Assembly (NCBI GenBank): GCA_900544025.1
Contig: UQTM01000059.1
Location: 1 to 19,832, forward strand
From: an uncultured Odoribacter sp.
Lineage (GTDB): Bacteria; Bacteroidota; Bacteroidia; Bacteroidales; Marinifilaceae
Reading direction: 5' to 3'
DNA length: 19,832 nucleotides
Shown here: positions 14,988 to 19,832 of the stretch, piece by piece
How positions within the stretch are numbered: position 1 is the first letter of the stretch
Layout: the number at the start of each line of letters is the position of its first letter
Made by a program: the position numbers and the translations under genes
The notes under the pieces: model-generated
Databases searched by the model: none
Told to the model about the DNA's origin: nothing
The model's input: the letters and a program-made list of their open reading frames with translations, nothing else

Positions 14988-15034
14988 AAATAAGATTCAA
15001 CACACACCATCTACTACTACTTACAAACAACGAC

Positions 15035-15068
15035 GAAGCTGCCGGATTGGAAACCTTCCGGCAGCTTC
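15035..15068 (+). terminator. Intrinsic terminator of asnB
   Basis: GAAGCTGCCGGA (15035-15046) and TCCGGCAGCTTC (15057-15068) form a perfect 12-bp stem with a 10-nt loop, followed by a T-rich stretch. It lies shortly after the asnB stop codon. Confidence 0.85.
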
Positions 15069-15151
15069 TATTTCATTTCCCCGCTTCGTCTCTTCCCTCC
15101 CGGTTATCCCCCGTTCGAATTTTCTTATTTCAACCCCGCTTCCCGGCAAAT

Positions 15152-15186
15152 AAAAAATCCGCAAAACAAAACATTTTGCGGATTTT
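15152..15186 (-). terminator. Intrinsic terminator of proS-pepT
   Basis: AAAATCCGCAAAA (15154-15166) and its complement (15174-15186) form a perfect 13-bp stem with a 7-nt loop. On the minus strand it ends in six T, as expected for the end of the proS-pepT unit; the flanking T run also allows some function on the plus strand. Confidence 0.85.
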
Positions 15187-15303
15187 ACATCTTATAAAAC
15201 CGTCACCTCCCCGGATCCGGGAAAATGCCCCTAACTCTTTTTATTTATTTTCCGGCAATTTCCAGCCCGGAATCCTATTCCTTTCCCTCCTTTGCCTTCC
15301 GGC

Positions 15304-16521
15304 TTATATCTTCGTACACAACTCTGCGATACGCACAATCACATCCACCGCCTTTTCCATAGAGCGAACGGGTATGTATTCGTAACGCCCGTGAAAATTA
15401 TGTCCTCCGGTAAACAGGTTCGGCGTCGGCAGCCCCATAAACGAAAGGCGCGCCCCGTCCGTTCCTCCCCGGATCGGTACGACCAGAGGTTTTACATCCA
15501 CATCCTGCATCGCTTGTTTGGCAATATCGATGATATAATGCACCTGTTCGATCTTCTCACGCATATTGCTATACTGATCCTTCATCTCCAGCCCGACATT
15601 CATCCCGTAACGTTTGGAAAATTCGCGAACTCCGTTCTCGATCGTATTCTTCCGCCATTCGAAACGGTCGCGATCGAAATCACGGATCAGGATTTCCAGT
15701 TCAGCCGACTCCACATCTCCCCGGAACGAGCAAATATGGAAAAAACCTTCATAGCCGGACGTATTTTCAGGTACTTCCTTTTTCGGCAGGCTATTGATAA
15801 AATCGTTCGCCACCGAAATAGCGTTCACCATTTTGTTTTTAGCATACCCCGGATGAAAACTCCGTCCCCTGAACGTCATTTTCGCGCTGGCTGCATTGAA
15901 ATTCTCGAACTCCAGCTCGCCGATTTCCCCGCCGTCCAGCGTATAGGCAAACTTCGCTCCGAACTTCTTCACATCGAAATGATCCGGCCCCTCGCCGATC
16001 TCCTCGTCCGGCGTAAAGCAAACGCAAATCTTCCCGTGTTTCACTTCCGGATGCCGGATCAGGTATTCCATAGCGGTCATGATCTCGGCTATCCCCGCCT
16101 TGTCGTCGGCTCCCAGCAGCGTATTACCGTCGGTGGTCACCAGCGTTTGACCGACATAGTTCATTAATTCGGGAAACTCTTCGGTAGAAAGGAGGATATT
16201 TTTCTCCTTATTCAGCACAATATCGTTACCTGCATAGTTTTCGACTAATTGCGGATTCACGCTCCGACCGCTCATTTCCGGACTGGTATCCATGTGAGCG
16301 ATAAAGCCGATAGCCGGAGTTTCACGCTCCATATTGGAAGGCAAAAAACCCATGACATATCCACATTCATCCACACTGACCTCACTCAATCCCAGCTCCT
16401 TCATCTCCTCACAAAGCGCCCGCGCAAACTCCATTTGTCCCGGTGTACTCGGTTTCAAGCCCGTAGCAGGATCAGACTGTGTAGAATACTTTACGTATCG
16501 TAAAAAACGTTCAAGAACCAT
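15304..16521 (-). CDS. pepT: Peptidase T (tripeptide aminopeptidase)
   Basis: This 405-residue M20-family zinc peptidase removes the N-terminal residue from tripeptides in the cytoplasm. The dinuclear zinc site is complete: H76 and D78 in FIAHMDTS, the aspartate of GADDKAG (139/140), catalytic and metal-binding E173-E174 in TPDEEIGEG, D196 in LDGGEIGE, and H377 in NFHGRYEY. The substrate-clamping RGGTDGARLSF motif is also present. Length and spacing match Salmonella PepT closely. Its ATG lies 3 bp after the proS stop on the same strand, so it should be translated from the proS mRNA. A strong terminator lies beyond its 3' end. No anomaly was seen. Confidence 0.95.
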   Translation of the reverse strand: MVLERFLRYVKYSTQSDPATGLKPSTPGQMEFARALCEEMKELGLSEVSVDECGYVMGFLPSNMERETPAIGFIAHMDTSPEMSGRSVNPQLVENYAGNDIVLNKEKNILLSTEEFPELMNYVGQTLVTTDGNTLLGADDKAGIAEIMTAMEYLIRHPEVKHGKICVCFTPDEEIGEGPDHFDVKKFGAKFAYTLDGGEIGELEFENFNAASAKMTFRGRSFHPGYAKNKMVNAISVANDFINSLPKKEVPENTSGYEGFFHICSFRGDVESAELEILIRDFDRDRFEWRKNTIENGVREFSKRYGMNVGLEMKDQYSNMREKIEQVHYIIDIAKQAMQDVDVKPLVVPIRGGTDGARLSFMGLPTPNLFTGGHNFHGRYEYIPVRSMEKAVDVIVRIAELCTKI

Positions 16522-16524
16522 ATA

Positions 16525-18000
16525 TCAATATGCTTTTGCTATCAAAACCCTTCTGTGCGAAGGTTTTCCGGTCACCATATCCGTCCCCTCCTCTTCCGGA
16601 CTGTCGAACGGAATGCAGCGAATCGTGGCTTTCGTATCGGCTTTGATCTTTTCCTCCGTTTCAGGAGTCCCGTCCCAATGGCACAGGAAAAATCCGCCCT
16701 TCGTTTCCACCAGCTCTTTAAATTCCTCATAAGAATCCACCTTCGTAATCATACTGTCGCGGAAATTCTTAGCTTTCAGGAAAATATTTTCCTGTATATC
16801 TTCAAGCAACTTTTCAATATGCTCCACAATCCCTTCCAAAGGCAATGTCTCCTTGGTCATCGTATCGCGGCGTGCCACTTCTATCGTCCCGTTTTCCAGG
16901 TCGCGTTCCCCCATAGCCAAACGCACCGGAACGCCCTTCAACTCATAATCGGCAAATTTCCAGCCCGGCTTCTGAGTATCCCGGTCGTCGAACTTCACGG
17001 TAATGCCTTTCGCCTTCAACCCCTCGATAACCCCCTGCACTTTTTCGCGGATTTTTTCCAATCCTTCGGCACTCTTATAAATAGGCACGATAGCCACCTG
17101 CAACGGAGCCAGTTTCGGAGGCAATACTAAACCGTTATCATCGGAATGAGCCATAATCAACGCTCCCATCAGGCGGGTGGAAACCCCCCAGGAAGTAGCC
17201 CATACATAATCGCGCTCACCATTCTGATTAGCGAACATCACATCGAAAGCCTTTGCAAAATTCTGTCCTAAGAAATGGGACGTACCCGCCTGCAAAGCCT
17301 TACCGTCCTGCATCAAAGCCTCGATGGTATAAGTTTCCAGCGCACCCGCAAAACGTTCGCTCTCGCTCTTACTTCCCATAACCACCGGAACGGCCATCCA
17401 TTTCTGAGCAAACTCGGCATACACCCGCACCATCTTGTTGGCCTCTTCCAAAGCCTCCTCTTTCGTAGCATGGGCGGTATGCCCTTCCTGCCACAAAAAT
17501 TCGGCCGTACGCAAAAACATACGCGTACGCATCTCCCACCGCATCACGTTCGCCCACTGGTTACACAGGATAGGAAGGTCACGGTAAGACTGAATCCAGT
17601 TTTTATAAGTATTCCAAATAATCGTTTCAGAAGTCGGACGGATGATCAACTCCTCTTCGAGCTTGGCATCGGGATCGACCACAACGCCCGAACCGTCCGC
17701 AGCGTTTTTCAAACGGTAATGGGTCACTACGGCACATTCTTTGGCGAAACCCTCCACATGGTCGGCCTCTTTTGAGAAAAACGACTTAGGGATCAACAAG
17801 GGAAAATATGCATTCACATGCCCGGTTGCCTTGAACATATCGTCCAACTGGCGCTGCATTTTTTCCCAAATCGCATATCCGTACGGCTTAATCACCATAC
17901 AGCCTCTGACAGCCGATTGTTCCGCCAATCCGGCCTTTACCACTAATTCGTTATACCACTGAGAGTAATCTTCGCTTCTTGATGTTAAAAACTTTCCCAT
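16525..18000 (-). CDS. proS: Prolyl-tRNA synthetase, class III (archaeal/eukaryotic-like)
   Basis: This 491-residue class II aminoacyl-tRNA synthetase charges tRNA-Pro. The start is set at MGKFLTSRSEDYSQW (18000) because this is the family's usual N-terminus; the frame is open for 46 more codons upstream, but those run through the promoter. Motif 2 elements RPTSET (121-126) and RTAEFLWQEGHTAH (164-177) are present, followed by the catalytic-domain end, an anticodon-binding domain (about 300-400) and the C-terminal domain of the short class III type ending in AKAY. There is no bacterial-type editing insertion. The zinc-binding cysteines often seen in the C-terminal domain are mostly absent: TDMVTGKPS stands where related proteins have CxxCGKP. 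pepT follows after 3 bp. Confidence 0.95.
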   Translation of the reverse strand: MGKFLTSRSEDYSQWYNELVVKAGLAEQSAVRGCMVIKPYGYAIWEKMQRQLDDMFKATGHVNAYFPLLIPKSFFSKEADHVEGFAKECAVVTHYRLKNAADGSGVVVDPDAKLEEELIIRPTSETIIWNTYKNWIQSYRDLPILCNQWANVMRWEMRTRMFLRTAEFLWQEGHTAHATKEEALEEANKMVRVYAEFAQKWMAVPVVMGSKSESERFAGALETYTIEALMQDGKALQAGTSHFLGQNFAKAFDVMFANQNGERDYVWATSWGVSTRLMGALIMAHSDDNGLVLPPKLAPLQVAIVPIYKSAEGLEKIREKVQGVIEGLKAKGITVKFDDRDTQKPGWKFADYELKGVPVRLAMGERDLENGTIEVARRDTMTKETLPLEGIVEHIEKLLEDIQENIFLKAKNFRDSMITKVDSYEEFKELVETKGGFFLCHWDGTPETEEKIKADTKATIRCIPFDSPEEEGTDMVTGKPSHRRVLIAKAY

Positions 18001-18026
18001 CTTCTTATTTATTGATAAAACGGGAG

Positions 18027-18034
18027 CAAATTTA
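18027..18034 (-). promoter_or_regulatory. Predicted -7 element of the proS promoter
   Basis: TAAATTTG on the minus strand (18034-18027) exactly matches TAnnTTTG, 26 bp before the proS ATG. Transcription would start near 18020 with a leader of about 20 nt. No clear -33 TTG was found at the expected distance. Confidence 0.45.
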
Positions 18035-18195
18035 AGTAAAAAACTAAGATTTATGACTTGAAAATGATTATTTTTATAGCAACGTAATATATTTGCAACG
18101 TTAATTTTGCGGTACGACTGCCGTATTAACAAACACAAGTAATCTTTTGGTACGCTTTTTGATAATTATAAAATGGATTCCCAAAATAAATTTGT

Positions 18196-19832
18196 ATGAA
18201 AACGTTTCTATATACCATTGCAATACCTATAGTCGCGGTTTTGGCGTCATGCTCCTCAAAGCATTCGTTAAGCAGCGCTATGGAGGATGACATCTACTAT
18301 GTACCGGGACGCAAGGCACTTGTCGCGCAGGAAATCGAAAACCTTTCCGAAACTCCGGCAACCTCCCCGGCAAAAACCACCGGCATCCGCTCCGGCGAAG
18401 TCGGTTCGAGATCGGCGGGCAGCAACACGGCTCCCCTCGCTTTCTCCTCCCAAAAAGAAAAAGTAATCAACGCCAATACAGGACAAATAGACAACATCAG
18501 TATGGCCGAGCTGACCGACGAAGCCAGGCGCCGCCTGGCAGAAAACGACATGATCAACGAAACCGTCTATCAAAATACAGGCTACTGGGTGAACGGCTAT
18601 AAAGGAGACGGAAGCGATCTGGAAGAAATCCAACGGCTCATCAACAGATATCCCGACGGCTTCGGCTACTTTGCCGACGGCTCGGAAATCGCCATGAATC
18701 TGGCATTCGACCTGAACTGGAACGTCTATACGGCCGACGGGCGTTACTGGTGGTTTCCCACAAACAGCAACATAGAACTTTATTCTGCCCTCATTATGGG
18801 CGATTATCCGAAATACATCTGGACAGTAGTCTGGGATACTCCCTCCGTAAACATTACCTATCGCCCGTCCGTTAATTTCGGACTGTCTATCCGTCCGAGC
18901 GGCTGGGGCTTTAACTTCGGTTGGGGATACGATCCCTGGTACGGCGGTTGGTACGACCCCTGGTACTCACCTTATTGGGGCTGGGGATATTCCTATTGGG
19001 ACCGCCCATACTGGCATAACCACTGGCACAACCATTGGTGGTGGGACCGCCCGCATTGGGGCGGAGGTCCGAGCTGGGGAGGGACGCCTTCAAGACCGTG
19101 GCGTCCGGGCACTCCGGTACGGCCTAACGGTAATGTACGGCCGGGAGTGGGGAATCACATCTCCGGGGTACGGCCGGGAACATCTACCCGTCCGGGAACA
19201 GGTTCCAATGTGGTACGTCCGTCAGGCGTAGCCCGTCCGGGAACAAGCGGAAGCGTACGACCGGGCACGGTCACCCGTCCGGGTACATCCACTCAGCCGG
19301 GATCGACTACCCGTCCCAGCGGAGTTGTACGTCCCAGCGGATTGCGGCCTAACGACATCACGACCGTACGTCCGGGCAATACGGGTAACAACAGTGGCAC
19401 GACACGCCCCGGAACCACAACGCGTCCGAATACCAATACACGTCCGGGAACTGCCACCCAGCCGGGATCGACAACCCGCCCAAGCGGAATAACCCGGCCC
19501 AGCGGAATATCTACCCGCCCGACCACCACGACACGTCCGGGCTCTGTAACCCGGCCGAGCACAACCACTCGGCCAGGCAACACGACAACGCGTCCGGGAA
19601 CTACAACGACACGCCCAGGCTCGACAACACGACCGAGCACAACGACAACACGACCGAGTACCACCACAACACGGCCTTCGACCAATAGCAGCTATACCCG
19701 GCCGACGACCCGGACAAGCAGCAATAACGTAAAAAGCTACACCCGGCCTCAAAGCAGCTCACGGCCTACCTACAACAGTAACAGTAGCCGCAGCAGCTAC
19801 TCGGGGCGCAGTAGCAGCCAATATCGGACACG
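18196..19832 (+). CDS. Lipoprotein with Trp/Tyr/Gly-rich segment and Arg-Pro repeat tail (cut by window edge)
   Basis: The frame is open from ATG 18196 to the edge, 545 codons, with no stop. It starts with a lipoprotein signal peptide: hydrophobic 4-17 and the lipobox LASC with Cys19. The residues after the cysteine (SSKHSLSS) lack the acidic export signal described for surface lipoproteins of this phylum, so a periplasm-facing anchor is likelier. Residues about 30-230 are a mixed, probably folded region. Residues about 235-295 are extremely rich in Trp, Tyr, Gly, His and Pro (WYGGWYDPWY, YWHNHWHNHWWW). Residues about 298-520 are a basic, probably disordered tail with about 31 Arg-Pro dipeptides spaced by Thr, Ser and Gly (TRPGTTTRP), followed by a Ser/Arg/Tyr-rich end. 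I recognise no named family or function. It is divergent from proS. Confidence 0.85.
   Translation, partial: MKTFLYTIAIPIVAVLASCSSKHSLSSAMEDDIYYVPGRKALVAQEIENLSETPATSPAKTTGIRSGEVGSRSAGSNTAPLAFSSQKEKVINANTGQIDNISMAELTDEARRRLAENDMINETVYQNTGYWVNGYKGDGSDLEEIQRLINRYPDGFGYFADGSEIAMNLAFDLNWNVYTADGRYWWFPTNSNIELYSALIMGDYPKYIWTVVWDTPSVNITYRPSVNFGLSIRPSGWGFNFGWGYDPWYGGWYDPWYSPYWGWGYSYWDRPYWHNHWHNHWWWDRPHWGGGPSWGGTPSRPWRPGTPVRPNGNVRPGVGNHISGVRPGTSTRPGTGSNVVRPSGVARPGTSGSVRPGTVTRPGTSTQPGSTTRPSGVVRPSGLRPNDITTVRPGNTGNNSGTTRPGTTTRPNTNTRPGTATQPGSTTRPSGITRPSGISTRPTTTTRPGSVTRPSTTTRPGNTTTRPGTTTTRPGSTTRPSTTTTRPSTTTTRPSTNSSYTRPTTRTSSNNVKSYTRPQSSSRPTYNSNSSRSSYSGRSSSQYRT

Larger units (their letters stand above)
14988..15303. 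other. Intergenic region between convergent asnB and pepT
   Basis: This 316-base gap contains no plausible gene. It holds two intrinsic terminators, one for each strand (15035-15068 and 15152-15186), and a 12-bp palindrome CCCGGATCCGGG at 15210-15221. Nothing else was recognised in it. Confidence 0.7.

Noticed and set aside
15292..16167. A 291-codon open frame on the plus strand
   Set aside because: It is antisense to pepT, whose zinc ligands and length are all intact; the plus-strand product shows no recognisable domain.
18001..18138. An N-terminal extension of 46 residues on ProS
   Set aside because: The upstream codons run through the predicted -7 element, and the family normally starts at MGKFLTSR.
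18187..18194. TAAATTTG directly before the lipoprotein ATG as its promoter
   Set aside because: Transcription would start inside the coding sequence and remove the signal peptide. TATATTTG (18088-18095) or TAATTTTG (18102-18109) are better placed, though neither has a clear -33 partner.
19087..19712. CRISPR-like or satellite array
   Set aside because: The repeats are short, imperfect, in frame and protein-coding (Arg-Pro-Gly/Ser-Thr), with no unique spacers.
19222..19752. Minus-strand frames of 176 and 130 codons rich in Arg/Cys or Gly-Arg-Val
   Set aside because: They are mirror images of the RP repeat DNA of the lipoprotein gene; the repetitive plus-strand codons prevent stops on the other strand.

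Overview
The window looks like a chromosomal segment of a Bacteroidales (Bacteroidota) genome of moderate GC. Four things point there. Several genes are preceded by the TAnnTTTG -7 element of the Bacteroidota primary sigma factor, in the best case with a TTG -33 element, and there is little Shine-Dalgarno use. The prolyl-tRNA synthetase is of the archaeal/eukaryotic-like class III type. The proteins resemble Bacteroidales families throughout. I cannot name a genus. Almost everything is core metabolism; I see no prophage, insertion sequence, CRISPR array, tRNA or rRNA.

Layout. Positions 1-1379 (minus) hold a two-gene unit: an LpxH-like metallophosphoesterase followed by a GT-B glycosyltransferase cut by the window edge. 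Positions 1607-3369 (plus) hold a SAM-dependent methyltransferase and a secreted serine esterase, closed by a strong bidirectional terminator. Positions 3557-8015 (minus) are a tight operon pstS-pstC-pstA-pstB-cysH: a phosphate-type ABC importer with an assimilatory APS reductase as last gene. Positions 8341-13042 (minus) hold glutamate synthase large subunit (gltB) followed by a 53-residue rubredoxin. gltB is divergent from asparagine synthetase (asnB, plus, 13323-14987) across an AT-rich region with two perfect 20-bp direct repeats. Positions 15304-18000 (minus) hold proS and pepT, 3 bp apart. From 18196 to the right edge (plus) runs a lipoprotein with a Trp/Tyr/Gly-rich segment and a long Arg-Pro repeat tail.

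Two things stand out. First, pstB is broken: about 25 extra bases, bounded by a CAGCC direct repeat, shift the frame after residue 150; removing them restores a complete 292-residue ATPase. Second, the transporter shares an operon with cysH, no phoU is present, and the binding protein's anion loop is atypical (RSDACGAAE where PstS proteins usually have a GSGT-like motif). This raises the possibility that the system imports sulfate, or another oxyanion, rather than phosphate; that is inference. gltB and asnB form a nitrogen-assimilation locus with shared control sequences, but no gltD lies beside gltB in this window.
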